Assembly: GCF_947493865.1 (NCBI RefSeq)
Contig: NZ_CANLTC010000001.1
Location: 248,001-312,000, forward strand
Direction: 5' to 3'
Length of the DNA stretch: 64,000 bases
Source of the DNA: an uncultured Halomonas sp.
GTDB taxonomy: Bacteria > Pseudomonadota > Gammaproteobacteria > Pseudomonadales > Halomonadaceae
The position numbers were made by a program, and so were the translations under genes. The notes beneath the pieces were generated by a model. It did not search any database and was not told the DNA's origin. It saw nothing but the letters and a program-made list of their open reading frames with translations. Of the stretch, positions 37,037 through 46,604 are shown piece by piece (position 1 is the stretch's first letter; each line of letters begins with the position of its first letter).

Positions 37037-37100
37037 CGGTTCGATGCTCCTGTGTTCTTGAACCCTTGTCTTTCTTGCACCCTTCGATGTGCGCGATCGA

Positions 37101-37553
37101 TCAGCCTGACTTGGTAGGCGGCCAGTCCTGGGTATTGATGGAATCGGTCCACTGGAAGAAGTCGACCAGGGACTCCAGCTCTTCGTCGCTCAGGTTGAAC
37201 TGTGGCATCTGACGACGACCCGGCACGTTGAGCGGCTGCGATTGCATCCATGCCTTCAGACCCGCGCGAGCGGCTTCGGCATTTTCACGACCGCCGTAAC
37301 GATCCCAGACGTTGCCAAGCTCCGGTGCAAAGTAGGCGCCCTCCCCGATCAGGCTGTGGCAGTTGATGCAGCTATTCTCCTCCCACACTTCCTTGCCATG
37401 CTTCACCGAGGCAGTCAGCGTCTCCTCGTTGGTCGAGACTGTTTTCATATACCAGTGACTGTGTGCCGTCAGCGCGGCGAACAGTAAGAAGAAAAACAGC
37501 GACCCGCCAAAGAAGATATTGCGTGCCGCCGATTTTGTTAGTCCATCGGCCAT
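37101..37553 (-). CDS. norC: NorC, cytochrome c subunit of NO reductase
   Basis: A 150-residue membrane-anchored cytochrome c. One N-terminal helix (IFFGGSLFFFLLFAALTA) is followed by a periplasmic domain with CINCH at residues 62-66; a likely distal Met lies in GRRQMPQFNL. The start at 37553 has AGGGGG seven bases upstream; an upstream ATG at 37628 would add an unlikely charged extension. An NsrR operator lies 77 bp upstream. Confidence 0.95.
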   Translation of the reverse strand: MADGLTKSAARNIFFGGSLFFFLLFAALTAHSHWYMKTVSTNEETLTASVKHGKEVWEENSCINCHSLIGEGAYFAPELGNVWDRYGGRENAEAARAGLKAWMQSQPLNVPGRRQMPQFNLSDEELESLVDFFQWTDSINTQDWPPTKSG

Positions 37554-37629
37554 ATGGTTCCCCCTTCCTCTTTCTCGTTTTCGACGCGTTTGATCGACGC
37601 TTTTCAGCGACAGAGTCGAGCGCGCCATT

Positions 37630-37652
37630 AATATGCATTGAAAATGCTTCTT
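37630..37652 (-). promoter_or_regulatory. NsrR operator before norCB
   Basis: Read on the plus strand, a 23-bp element AATATG-CATTG-A-AAATG-CTTCTT resembles the NsrR consensus AAGATG-YATTT-N-AAATR-CATCTT with three mismatches. It is 77 bp before the chosen norC start. Confidence 0.68.
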
Positions 37653-37713
37653 AAAGATTATTCCTTACCTGTGCTCTGGTCAATTACCAGGTCAGTATCT
37701 CGCTTCATCCTCA

Positions 37714-37756
37714 TTGATAGAAGTCATCTTTATGCGCAAAACCTGACTTCCATCAA
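37714..37756. promoter_or_regulatory. Two facing FNR-like sites between norC and the cytochrome c gene
   Basis: TTGAT-AGAA-GTCAT on the plus strand (37714-37727) and TTGAT-GGAA-GTCAG on the minus strand (37743-37756) each match nine of ten FNR-family positions. They lie between divergent genes and could each serve one: norCB (minus) and the cytochrome (plus). Confidence 0.5.
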
Positions 37757-37860
37757 TTTACTTGCATCTAGAGTACGGGCATTATCGTCTTGACCGGCCC
37801 ACTCATGTCTCATCCAGTGGGTTTCTTGAAGAGCATAAGAAGCATTTTGGAGTCTAGTTT

Positions 37861-38178
37861 ATGAAAATTCTGGCTACTGCATTGCTAGTAAGCTGTGCAA
37901 CATTTGCTGTTACCACTCAAGCTGCGGGGGATGCTGAAGCCGGCGCTGAGAAGATCACTACCTGCGTCGCCTGCCATGGCAAGGACGGCATGGCCACGGC
38001 ACCGATCTATCCCAACCTTGCAGGGCAATCCGCTCAGTATCTGGAGAGTGCGCTCAAGGCTTACCGTGAAGGACAGCGCGGCGGCGGCATGTCGATGATG
38101 ATGACGCCTATGGCCAAGTCGCTGTCCGATGAAGATATCGCCGATGTTGCTGCCTATTACAGTCAACAAACACCCTGA
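37861..38178 (+). CDS. Small periplasmic cytochrome c (c4/c553-like)
   Basis: A 105-residue class I cytochrome. A signal peptide ends near TQA at residue 21, CVACH is at 35-39, and a likely distal Met is in MMMTPMAKSLSDED. It resembles single-domain c4/c553 proteins. No nirM gene is present in the nir operon, so this cytochrome is a candidate electron donor to NirS, NorC or NosZ. It is followed by a hairpin and then nosR. Confidence 0.9.
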   Translation: MKILATALLVSCATFAVTTQAAGDAEAGAEKITTCVACHGKDGMATAPIYPNLAGQSAQYLESALKAYREGQRGGGMSMMMTPMAKSLSDEDIADVAAYYSQQTP

Positions 38179-38189
38179 AGCCATTCGCT

Positions 38190-38210
38190 CCGGTCCTTTT
38201 TCAGGACCGG
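38190..38210 (+). terminator. Hairpin after the cytochrome c gene
   Basis: CCGGTCCT and AGGACCGG form a perfect 8-bp stem around TTTTC, starting 11 bp after the stop codon. There is no strong T-tail. Confidence 0.6.
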
Positions 38211-38240
38211 GGCACCTCCTGCCATAAAAAGCCTCGACTA

Positions 38241-38254
38241 TTGACGCAGATCAA
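38241..38254 (+). promoter_or_regulatory. FNR-type box before nosR
   Basis: TTGAC-GCAG-ATCAA fits the FNR-family consensus and ends 82 bp before the chosen nosR ATG, a usual activating position. Confidence 0.8.
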
Positions 38255-38336
38255 TACTGCTTGCCTCTCAAACTGCGAAGCTAAAGATTCATAGGATTTA
38301 CATCTATTGGCAGATTGTCGCATTGCCGAACAAGGC

Positions 38337-40496
38337 ATGATCATGAAGTTGATACCTCTTACTTTTCGCCCTTGCCTCATGCTGGTCATGATGGCGCTCA
38401 TGTCATGCCTGACGTTACTGGCGCTGCCCGCCTCTGCCGCCATCGAGCTCGATCAGGTCAAGGAGGGTTTTCCCGAGGCCAGCAGCCTTGAAAAAGCGGA
38501 AAGCGAACTACCGGTTCAGGCGGTCATGAATGGCGATGAGGTAGTGGGATACGTGTTTGAAAGCGTGGACATCGCGCCGATTCCCGCCTACTCGGGCAAA
38601 CCGGTCAATCTGCTGATAGGTATTGACCCCACCGGACAACTGACTCTGGCCAAAGTGCTCGATCACGCCGAGCCGATCATGCTGGTGGGCATTCCCGAAG
38701 AAAAGCTGCAGGATTTCGCCGGCGCCCATACCAGTTTCGGCGTTACCGACAATCCCAAGATCGGCACTAATCTCGACGCCATTTCCGGCGCCACGGTCAC
38801 GGTGATCGTGGTCAACGACACCATCATGCGCGCCGCGCGCCAGGTCGCCGCCGACCTGGGTATCATCGAGGATCCTTCCGCCCAGCCTGCCGCCACGGTC
38901 AAGCCGGACGTCTTTGAAGAGGCCGACTGGGAAACTCTGACCGGAGATGGCACCATCCGTCGCCTGCATCTCACCCATGGCCAGGTGGATGAAGCCTTCA
39001 TCGGCACTCCGGCGGAGGACTATTTGCGCGGCGCCCCGGAGCCCGCGGACAAGACCTTCATCGATCTTTATTACACCTATCTGAATGCCCCCATGGCAGG
39101 CCGCAACATGCTCGGCGATGCCCGCTATGAATCGCTGATGGAGAGCCTCGCGCCCGGCGAGCACGCTGTCGCCCTGATGGCCAACGGTGATTACTCCTTC
39201 AAGGGCTCGGGCTATGTGCGCGGCGGCATCTTCGATCGCATCGAGTTGAGCCAGGACGGCCGCACCATTACCTTCCACGACCTGGACCATCAGCGGGTGG
39301 GCAGCTTCGCCTTGGATGGCATGCCGCGCATGACCGAGAAGGACATCTTCATCATTCGTGAGGAGGCCAGCTTCGATCCCGGGCGGCCCTGGCAACTGGA
39401 TCTACTGGTGCGCCGCGCCTCCGGCCCGCTGGATACCGAGTTCACCCGCTTCAGCGCCGACTACAGCATCCCGGATGCCTATGTCGATCGCCCGGAACCG
39501 GTAGTGGAACGCCCCATCTGGGTGCAGGTGTGGTACGACAAGGCCTTCCAGATCGGTGTGCTCGGTGCAGGATTGCTGGTACTGACCGCGGTCATGCTGT
39601 TCCAGGATGTGCTGGTGCGTTACCCGCGTATCCTCGAACCGCTGCGCATCGGCTTTCTGGTCTACACCCTGTTCTTTATTGGCTGGTACGCCCTCGCCCA
39701 GCTCTCCGTGGTCAACATCCTGACCTTTACCCACTCGCTGATGACCGACTTCAGTTGGACCTCGTTTCTGATCGACCCGATGATGTTCATCCTCTGGTCC
39801 TTCGTGGCGGTCAGCTTGTTGCTCTGGGGTCGTGGGGTTTACTGCGGCTGGCTGTGCCCCTTCGGCGCCCTGCAGGATCTGGTCAACAAGGCGGCCCGCA
39901 AGCTAAGAGTCAAGCAGATCGAGGTGCCCTTCGGCCTGCACGAGCGCTTGTGGGCCATCAAGTACATCATCTTGCTGGGGCTATTCGCCATTTCGCTCAA
40001 CTCCCTGGGCATGGCTGAACGCTATGCCGAGGTGGAACCTTTCAAGACCGCCATTACCCTGCGCTTCCAGCGGGACTGGCCCTTCGTGCTCTATGCCCTG
40101 GGGCTGGTGCTGGTGTCGGTATTCAACCACAAGTTCTACTGCCGCTATGTGTGCCCCCTGGGTGCCGGCCTGGCGATTCCTTCCCGGCTCAGATTGTTCG
40201 ACTGGCTCAAGCGCCATCGCGGCAGCTGCGGTACGCCGTGTCAGATCTGCGCCCATGAGTGTGAAGTGGGTGCCATTCATCCGGATGGGCGCATCAACGC
40301 CAACGAGTGCCACTACTGTCTCGATTGCCAGGTGCTCTACTGGGACGACAAGCGCTGCCCACCGATGATCAAACGTCGCAAGCGTTACGAGAAAGCGGCG
40401 CGCGTATCCGGCAACACAGCCCAGCCTTTCAACCCCGCAGTGTCCGGTGCCGATAACGCCGCACTGCAACGCATCCCCCTCCACAATGAGGAATGA
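38337..40496 (+). CDS. nosR: NosR, flavin and iron-sulfur membrane protein for N2O reduction
   Basis: A 719-residue membrane protein that supports nos expression and electron supply to NosZ. A signal helix is followed by a periplasmic FMN-binding domain with the covalent-flavin motif ISGATVT near residue 150, a group of about six helices (from about residue 395), membrane-side CGWLCPFGALQ and YCRYVCPLGAG, and a C-terminal cytoplasmic ferredoxin domain with two cysteine motifs (CGTPCQICAHECE and CHYCLDCQ). ATG 38337 is chosen over the TTG at 38307; 38343 is also possible. NosZ follows after 3 bp. Confidence 0.95.
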   Translation: MIMKLIPLTFRPCLMLVMMALMSCLTLLALPASAAIELDQVKEGFPEASSLEKAESELPVQAVMNGDEVVGYVFESVDIAPIPAYSGKPVNLLIGIDPTGQLTLAKVLDHAEPIMLVGIPEEKLQDFAGAHTSFGVTDNPKIGTNLDAISGATVTVIVVNDTIMRAARQVAADLGIIEDPSAQPAATVKPDVFEEADWETLTGDGTIRRLHLTHGQVDEAFIGTPAEDYLRGAPEPADKTFIDLYYTYLNAPMAGRNMLGDARYESLMESLAPGEHAVALMANGDYSFKGSGYVRGGIFDRIELSQDGRTITFHDLDHQRVGSFALDGMPRMTEKDIFIIREEASFDPGRPWQLDLLVRRASGPLDTEFTRFSADYSIPDAYVDRPEPVVERPIWVQVWYDKAFQIGVLGAGLLVLTAVMLFQDVLVRYPRILEPLRIGFLVYTLFFIGWYALAQLSVVNILTFTHSLMTDFSWTSFLIDPMMFILWSFVAVSLLLWGRGVYCGWLCPFGALQDLVNKAARKLRVKQIEVPFGLHERLWAIKYIILLGLFAISLNSLGMAERYAEVEPFKTAITLRFQRDWPFVLYALGLVLVSVFNHKFYCRYVCPLGAGLAIPSRLRLFDWLKRHRGSCGTPCQICAHECEVGAIHPDGRINANECHYCLDCQVLYWDDKRCPPMIKRRKRYEKAARVSGNTAQPFNPAVSGADNAALQRIPLHNEE

Positions 40497-40499
40497 AGC

Positions 40500-42386
40500 A
40501 TGAGTGATGACAAAACCAACGAACTGAAGAACCTCGGCCGCCGCCACTTCCTGCGTAACACCGGGGTCGCAGGGGTGGCTGGCGCAACGCTTGCCGGCGG
40601 CTTCGGTAGCGCTGCAGCACTACTGCAGAGCCAGAAGGCCCGAGCCGCCAGCGAGAGCGGCGAGGCCACCATCGCCCCGGGTGAACTCGACGAATACTAC
40701 GGTTTCTGGAGCGGCGGCCATTCCGGCGAAGTGCGTATTCTCGGCGTGCCTTCCATGCGCGAGTTGATGCGCATCCCGGTGTTCAACGTCGACAGCGCCT
40801 CGGGCTGGGGCATCACCAACGAGTCCAAGCAGATACTCGGCGACTCGGCGAAGTTCCTCAACGGTGACGCCCACCACCCCCACGTCTCGATGACCGACGG
40901 CCGCTACGATGGCAAGTATCTGTTCATCAACGACAAGGCCAATACCCGGGTGGCGCGTATTCGTCTCGACATCATGAAGACGGACAAGATCACCACCATT
41001 CCCAATGTCCAGGCCATCCACGGCCTGCGCCTGCAGAAGGTGCCGCATACCAAGTACGTGTTCGCCAACGCCGAATACTTCATCCCCCATCCCAACGATG
41101 GGCAGAACATGGCGGATCTCGAGAACCACTACACCATGTTCAACGCCCTGGACGCGGAAAGCATGGATGTGGCCTGGCAGGTGATCGTCGACGGCAACCT
41201 GGACAACACCGACGCGGACTACACCGGCCGCTTCGTCGCCTCCACCTGCTACAACTCGGAAAAGGCCGCCGACCTGGCCGGCACCATGCGCGAGGAGCGG
41301 GACTGGGCGGTGGTGTTCGACGTGGAGGCCATCGAGAAGGCGGTGGAAGCCGGTGATTACAAGACCATCGGTGATTCCAAGGTGCCGGTGGTGGACGGCC
41401 GTCACGGCTCCAAACTGACCCGTTATATCCCTGTGCCCAAGAACCCCCACGGCCTGAACACCTCGCCGGACGGCAAGTACTTCATCGCCAACGGCAAGCT
41501 CTCCCCCACCTGTTCGATCATCGCCATCGACAAGCTGCCGGATCTGTTCGCCGACAAGATCGAGCCGCGAGATACCGTGGTCGGTGAGCCGGAACTCGGC
41601 CTGGGGCCGCTGCACACCACCTTTGATGGTCGTGGCAACGCCTATACTACGCTGTTCATCGACAGCCAGGTGGCCAAGTGGAACATCGAGGATGCCATCA
41701 AGAGCTATAATGGCGAGGACGTCAACTACCTGCGCCAGAAGATCGACGTGCACTATCAGCCTGGTCATAACCATGCCAGCTTGACCGAGACCCGGGACGC
41801 GGACGGCAAGTGGCTGGTAGTGCTGTCCAAGTTCTCCAAGGATCGCTTCCTGCCGGTAGGCCCATTGCGCCCCGAGAACGATCAGTTGATCGACATTTCC
41901 GGCGAGGAAATGAAGCTGGTACACGACGGCCCGACTTACGCCGAGCCTCACGACTGCATCCTGCTGCGTGCCGACCAGGTCAATCCGCGCAAGCTGTGGG
42001 ACCGTAACGACCCCTTCTTTGCGGCCACGCGGGAGCGCGCCGAGAAAGACGGTATCGAGCTGACGGCGGACAACAAGGTCATCCGGGATGGCAACAAGGT
42101 ACGGGTCTACATGACCTCGGTGGCACCGCAGTTCAACCTCACCGAGTTCAAGGTCAAGCAGGGCGACGAGGTCACCGTGACCGTGACCAACCTGGACCAG
42201 ATCGAGGATCTGACCCACGGTTTCTGCATGGTCAACCACGGCGTGTCCATGGAGATCTCACCGCAGCAGACCGCGAGCGTGACCTTCACTGCGGACAAGC
42301 CCGGGGTGCATTGGTACTACTGCAACTGGTTCTGTCATGCGATGCATATGGAGATGACGGGGCGTATGCTGGTAGAGCCTGCATAA
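40500..42386 (+). CDS. nosZ: NosZ, nitrous oxide reductase (clade I, Tat-exported)
   Basis: Periplasmic multicopper enzyme of 628 residues that reduces N2O to N2. The Tat leader has RRHFLRNTG near residue 14. The seven-bladed propeller supplies the CuZ histidines ([34 protein letters not shown]). The C-terminal cupredoxin domain has the CuA motif [15 protein letters not shown]. The Tat leader places it in the typical proteobacterial clade I. Confidence 0.98.
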   Translation: MSDDKTNELKNLGRRHFLRNTGVAGVAGATLAGGFGSAAALLQSQKARAASESGEATIAPGELDEYYGFWSGGHSGEVRILGVPSMRELMRIPVFNVDSASGWGITNESKQILGDSAKFLNGDAHHPHVSMTDGRYDGKYLFINDKANTRVARIRLDIMKTDKITTIPNVQAIHGLRLQKVPHTKYVFANAEYFIPHPNDGQNMADLENHYTMFNALDAESMDVAWQVIVDGNLDNTDADYTGRFVASTCYNSEKAADLAGTMREERDWAVVFDVEAIEKAVEAGDYKTIGDSKVPVVDGRHGSKLTRYIPVPKNPHGLNTSPDGKYFIANGKLSPTCSIIAIDKLPDLFADKIEPRDTVVGEPELGLGPLHTTFDGRGNAYTTLFIDSQVAKWNIEDAIKSYNGEDVNYLRQKIDVHYQPGHNHASLTETRDADGKWLVVLSKFSKDRFLPVGPLRPENDQLIDISGEEMKLVHDGPTYAEPHDCILLRADQVNPRKLWDRNDPFFAATRERAEKDGIELTADNKVIRDGNKVRVYMTSVAPQFNLTEFKVKQGDEVTVTVTNLDQIEDLTHGFCMVNHGVSMEISPQQTASVTFTADKPGVHWYYCNWFCHAMHMEMTGRMLVEPA

Positions 42387-42406
42387 GTTAAGGATCTACT
42401 GCGCTC

Positions 42407-42492
42407 GGTGATGCTGTGTTGAAATCCATCTCAAAATGCTCATTTACTACGTGTAAACTGCGCTTTCTCGATGGATTTCGCCTTGCCTCACC
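42407..42492 (+). other. Long imperfect hairpin after nosZ
   Basis: An 86-nt inverted repeat begins 20 bp after the nosZ stop. Outer arms GGTGA/TCACC and GAAATCCATC/GATGGATTTC are perfect, with an inner arm TTTAC/GTAAA. Such an element between nosZ and nosDFY could act as an attenuator or RNA 3'-end protector. I have seen similar palindromes in gammaproteobacterial intergenic regions, but cannot check it here. Confidence 0.65.
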
Positions 42493-42565
42493 TTCGCTCG
42501 TAACGATCCCCATGTGTTTCTAGAAAATTGGCATGCAAGGAGCACCGGGGACGGGCCAGAGAGGA

Positions 42566-42669
42566 GGTCTTTTGCCATGGCCGGAAAAAGCTCCATGCTA
42601 TTCCGGCATTTCCGCCATCCATGGCGGTCAGATGGCAAAAGTAGCGCCCAGGGACGGGTTCACAGCGCC
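42566..42669 (+). repeat. Cloverleaf-like intercistronic repeat, copy B (nosZ/nosD)
   Basis: A 104-nt copy of the element at 6727-6830, sense to transcription and 102 bp before nosD. It retains all three helices (TTTTGCCA/TGGCAAAA, GCCGGAA/TTCCGGC, CCGCCA/TGGCGG). The five differences from copy A fall outside the base-paired arms. Confidence 0.85.
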
Positions 42670-42770
42670 TCCTCGTCGGCCTGTCGCCGGTTCAGCCCCT
42701 AGCAGCAGCCTGACCACATGCCTACCGAAACATACTCCGGCCTCATTTTGTTTGCTGGCCCAGGAACGCC

Positions 42771-44060
42771 ATGCGCTACCTTTTTTGGGTTCTCCTAATT
42801 TTCAGCTTCCCCGTTCCAAGCTGGGCGGCGGAGTACCGGGCCACGCCCGACAAGCCTCTGCAGGCGCAGATCGAACGCACCCAAAGCGGGGATCAATTGA
42901 TTCTCGCGCCGGGGCGCTATACCGGATCGATCACCATCGATCACCCACTGGAAATTCACGGCGCTGGCCAGGCGATAATCGACGGCCAGGGCCGGGGTCA
43001 TGCAATCACCATCGCCGCCCCCGAGGTGACATTAGACGGCCTCGAAATCGTCAACTGGGGCAGGAATCTCACCGACCTGGACGCCGGCGTCTTCGTCACC
43101 GAAAGCGCCACCGGCAGCGTGATTCGCGACAACCGCCTCGAGGGGCCGGGCTTCGGTATCTGGCTGGATGCGGTCAAAGGCGTGCGAGTCGTCGACAACG
43201 TCATTCGCGGCGACACCAAGGTGCGCTCCCAGGATCGCGGCAATGGCATTCACCTGTTCAACGTGCGCGACGTGCTGGTCGAGGGCAACGACATCGCCCA
43301 TACCCGGGATGGGATCTACATCGACAACAGCAGCCAGAGCTTCCTGAACGGCAACGCGCTTCATGATCTTCGCTACGGCATTCACTACATGTATGCCTAC
43401 GACAACCATCTGGAAGACAACCTGACCTTCGACACCCGCACCGGCTACGCGCTGATGCAGTCCAAGCGCCTGACGGTGCTGAACAATCGCTCCGTCAACG
43501 ACGAAAATTACGGCATCCTGATGAACAACATCACCGGTTCACGGCTCCAGGGCAACCGCATCGAGGGCATCCGCCAGCCGGTGAACGCCCGGGGCGAGGG
43601 CAAGCTCCAGGGCGGCGATGGCAAGGCGATCTTCGTCTACAACTCCCAGTTCAACGAATTTCTGGACAATCGCTTCGCGAGAAGCGATATCGGCATCCAT
43701 TTGACGGCGGGATCGGAAGACAACACCGTGCTCGGCAATGCCTTTATCGACAACCGTCAGCAAGTGAAGTACGTTGCCACCCGCCTCCAGGAATGGTCGA
43801 AAGATGGAAGCGGCAACTACTGGAGCGATTATATGGGCTGGGATATGGATAACGACGGCATCGGCGATACCGCCTATGAGCCCAACGATGCCATGGATCG
43901 CCTGCTATGGCGCTACCCTGCAGCGCGCCTGTTGATGAACAGCCCGGCAGTATTGGCGCTGCGCTGGGTACAGCGCCAGTTTCCGGTGTTTCGCGCCGAA
44001 GGCATAAAGGACAGTGCGCCGCTGTTGGCCGACCCCACCTTAGATAAGGCGGACACATGA
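42771..44060 (+). CDS. nosD: NosD, periplasmic CuZ-maturation protein
   Basis: A 429-residue periplasmic protein with a right-handed beta-helix of the carbohydrate-binding/CASH type, needed for copper-sulfide centre assembly in NosZ. The signal peptide ends near SWA at residue 20. Repeated short N-containing turns (GNDIAHTRDGIYIDN, GIHYMYAYDNHLEDN) mark the beta-helix; the C-terminus has NYWSDYMGWDMDNDGIGDTAY, typical of NosD. It overlaps nosF by 4 bp. Confidence 0.95.
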   Translation: MRYLFWVLLIFSFPVPSWAAEYRATPDKPLQAQIERTQSGDQLILAPGRYTGSITIDHPLEIHGAGQAIIDGQGRGHAITIAAPEVTLDGLEIVNWGRNLTDLDAGVFVTESATGSVIRDNRLEGPGFGIWLDAVKGVRVVDNVIRGDTKVRSQDRGNGIHLFNVRDVLVEGNDIAHTRDGIYIDNSSQSFLNGNALHDLRYGIHYMYAYDNHLEDNLTFDTRTGYALMQSKRLTVLNNRSVNDENYGILMNNITGSRLQGNRIEGIRQPVNARGEGKLQGGDGKAIFVYNSQFNEFLDNRFARSDIGIHLTAGSEDNTVLGNAFIDNRQQVKYVATRLQEWSKDGSGNYWSDYMGWDMDNDGIGDTAYEPNDAMDRLLWRYPAARLLMNSPAVLALRWVQRQFPVFRAEGIKDSAPLLADPTLDKADT

Positions 44061-44989
44061 ACGATATCATCACCTTTGACGGCGTGACCAAGCGTCATGG
44101 TGACGTTGTAAGCCTTCAGGATCTTCACCTTGGTGTGCATCAGGGCGAGGTGCTGGCCCTGTTGGGTCACAACGGTGCCGGCAAGACCACCGCCATGAAG
44201 CTGATCCTCGGCTTGATCGTGCCCAGCGAAGGCGAACTCCGCGTCTTCGGCGCGACACCCCACGGCAGCGAGGCCAACCAGTTACGCCAGCGTCTGGGCT
44301 TTCTGCCGGAGAACGTCGGTTTCTACGAGCAGTTGAGCGGCCGCGAGGTGCTCGATTACTTCGCCCGACTCAAGCGCGCCGATCGCCACCAGATCGATGA
44401 TCTGCTCGAGCAGGTCGGCCTGGGCGAAGCCTCCAAGCGCCGGGTCAAGACCTATTCCAAGGGCATGCGCCAGCGTCTGGGACTGGCCCAGGCGCTGCTT
44501 GGCGAACCGCAGTTGTTGCTGCTCGACGAGCCCACCACCGGCCTCGACCCGGCCGCGACCCGGGACTTCTACACCACGGTCAAGACGCTGCGCGACCAGG
44601 GCTGCACGGTGCTGCTGTCATCGCATGTATTGCCCGGCGTCGAGCCCTATATCGACCGCGCCCTGATTCTCGGTGGCGGCCGCCGCCTGGCCTTGGGTAG
44701 TCTCGACGAATTGCGCAGCCAGGCAGCGCTGCCCCTGACCATTCGCGCCAAGGGCGACTGGGCGGTGAATGCCCTACCGGCGGACCTGCCGGCCCAGCAG
44801 ATGCAACGCCTCAACGGTAATGTCTGCGAATTTCATGTGCGTCCGAAGAACAAGATGCAGGTCTTGAGGCGCCTGGCCACCACACCGGGCATCGAGGATA
44901 TCGAACTGCTGCCGCCCAGCCTGGAGCATCTCTATACGCACTTTTCCGCCACGCTTTCCACAACGTTACCAGCACGAGACCCGTCATGA
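44057..44989 (+). CDS. nosF: NosF, ABC transporter ATP-binding protein
   Basis: ATPase of 310 residues of the NosDFY transporter, proposed to export a sulfur species for the CuZ centre. Walker A is GHNGAGKTT, signature YSKGMRQRLGLAQ, Walker B LLLLDEPTTGLD. Its start and stop overlap nosD and nosY by 4 bp each, so the three are translationally coupled. Confidence 0.95.
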   Translation: MNDIITFDGVTKRHGDVVSLQDLHLGVHQGEVLALLGHNGAGKTTAMKLILGLIVPSEGELRVFGATPHGSEANQLRQRLGFLPENVGFYEQLSGREVLDYFARLKRADRHQIDDLLEQVGLGEASKRRVKTYSKGMRQRLGLAQALLGEPQLLLLDEPTTGLDPAATRDFYTTVKTLRDQGCTVLLSSHVLPGVEPYIDRALILGGGRRLALGSLDELRSQAALPLTIRAKGDWAVNALPADLPAQQMQRLNGNVCEFHVRPKNKMQVLRRLATTPGIEDIELLPPSLEHLYTHFSATLSTTLPARDPS

Positions 44990-45810
44990 GTGCCACTTTC
45001 ACTGTTGCCCGCAAGGAATTTCAGGACGGCCTGCGCAACCGCTGGGTGCTGGCCATCGCCCTGGTGCTGGCGCTGATGGCAGTGGGCATCGCCTACTTCG
45101 GTGCCGCTGCCAGCGGTGGGCTGGGCTTCACCTCCCTGGCCACCACCGTGGTCAGCCTGTCGACCCTGGCGGTATTCCTGATTCCATTGATCGCCCTGCT
45201 GCTGGCCTATGATGCCATCGTCGGTGAACAGGAAGCCGGCACCCTGCTGTTGCTGCTCACCTATCCCATGAGCCGCTCGGCACTGCTGCTGGGCAAGTTC
45301 CTCGGGCATGGCTTGATTCTCGGCGTCGCGACAACTCTGGGCTTCGGCATCGCCGGTATCGCTATCGCCCTCGGCGCCCCGGACGTCGAGCTGCTGGCGC
45401 TCGCCAGAAGCATCGGATTGCTGATCGTCAGTAGCGTCCTGCTGGGCTGGGTGTTCATCGCCTTCGCCTACCTGATCAGCGTATGGGTGGTGGAAAAGGC
45501 CCGGGCCGCCGGGCTCGCGCTAATCGTCTGGTTTGTGTTCGTGCTGGTCTTCGATCTGGCCCTGCTCGCACTGTTGGTAGGAGCGCAAAACGGCGGTGAC
45601 TGGCTACCCTATCTGCTTCTCTTGAACCCCACGGATTGCTTCCGATTGATCAATCTGGCGGGCATCGAGGCCGCCCAGGCCTATTCCGGCCTGACCGCAC
45701 TCGCCCGGGAAAGCGCCTTTCAACCCGGCTGGCTGATGCTGATTTTGCTGGGCTGGATCCTGGTACCCCTGGGTCTGGCGCTGCTGCGCTTTCGTCACCG
45801 CTCCGTTTAG
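44986..45810 (+). CDS. nosY: NosY, ABC transporter permease
   Basis: Six-helix permease of 274 residues that pairs with NosF and NosD. The N-terminus SATFTVARKEFQDGLRNRWVL and the loop VGEQEAGTLLLLLTYP are typical of the NosY/ABC-2 family. The stop codon TAG at 45808-45810 overlaps the left end of a MITE-like element. Confidence 0.94.
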   Translation: MSATFTVARKEFQDGLRNRWVLAIALVLALMAVGIAYFGAAASGGLGFTSLATTVVSLSTLAVFLIPLIALLLAYDAIVGEQEAGTLLLLLTYPMSRSALLLGKFLGHGLILGVATTLGFGIAGIAIALGAPDVELLALARSIGLLIVSSVLLGWVFIAFAYLISVWVVEKARAAGLALIVWFVFVLVFDLALLALLVGAQNGGDWLPYLLLLNPTDCFRLINLAGIEAAQAYSGLTALARESAFQPGWLMLILLGWILVPLGLALLRFRHRSV

Positions 45811-45982
45811 GAATCACTGCATAAATGCCTACGCGAACGAATTACTGTGTTGCGCGGTACTGGTGCGCCAGCCCGGTCGATACTCGCCTAACCCCATGTT
45901 ATGTCTCGTCTTCTGCGTTCCGTGCGCCTTGTAGCGTAGCGACGCCCGCTTATTTCGCTCGACAATTTATTCAGCAATTCCT
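45809..45982. mobile_element. MITE-like element between nosY and nosL
   Basis: A 174-bp segment with imperfect terminal inverted repeats: left AGGAATCACTGCATAAAT and right (complement) AGGAATTGCTGAATAAAT, 15 of 18 matching. It has no gene. It occupies nearly the whole nosY-nosL gap and overlaps the nosY stop. It could be a non-autonomous insertion derivative. Confidence 0.6.
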
Positions 45983-46004
45983 TTAATCAACCGAGGATAC
46001 CATC

Positions 46005-46553
46005 ATGCAATACCGCTACTCGTTGCCTTCGCTGCTACTCGCCCTCATGCTCGTCTTGGCCCTGGCAGGATGCGAGCAGGAATCCGAGAACACGGCCCTG
46101 GCCTCGCCCCAACCCATCACCGATGGCGATGCCTGCCATGTATGCGGCATGACCATCACCAACTTCACCGGCCCCAAGGGGCAAGCCTTCATGAAGAGCG
46201 ATCCCGAGGCGCTGAAGTTCTGCTCGACCCTCGAACTGTTCACCTTTCTCAAGCAGCCGGAAAACGAGACTCAGATCAGCCACGCCTATGTGCATGACAT
46301 CGGCGAAACAAGTTGGCAAAAGCCGTCAGACAACGCCTACATTCGCGCCGTGGATGCCTGGTACGTGGTGGGCCACGATCAACCCGGTGCCATGGGCCAC
46401 ACATTGGCTTCCTTCGCCGAACAGAACCAGGCCGAGAACTTCAGCGGCGAGCATGGCGGCAAGGTCATCCGCTTCGAGGATATCGACCTGGAGCTGCTGG
46501 GTGAGTTAGGGCGGGGCGAGATGAATGCCAGTCAAGACCATGAGAAAGGGTAA
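46005..46553 (+). CDS. nosL: NosL, copper chaperone lipoprotein for NosZ
   Basis: A 182-residue lipoprotein that delivers Cu(I) for NosZ. The lipobox LALAGC gives a lipidated cysteine near residue 23; the copper site motif CHVCGMTI follows near residue 45, then GPKGQAFMKSDPEALKFCST. Last gene of the nos cluster. Confidence 0.94.
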   Translation: MQYRYSLPSLLLALMLVLALAGCEQESENTALASPQPITDGDACHVCGMTITNFTGPKGQAFMKSDPEALKFCSTLELFTFLKQPENETQISHAYVHDIGETSWQKPSDNAYIRAVDAWYVVGHDQPGAMGHTLASFAEQNQAENFSGEHGGKVIRFEDIDLELLGELGRGEMNASQDHEKG

Positions 46554-46604
46554 GGACAGCAGCCGCAGGTCATTGCACCGGCAGTTGCTTTCGCTTTTTG
46601 AGAT

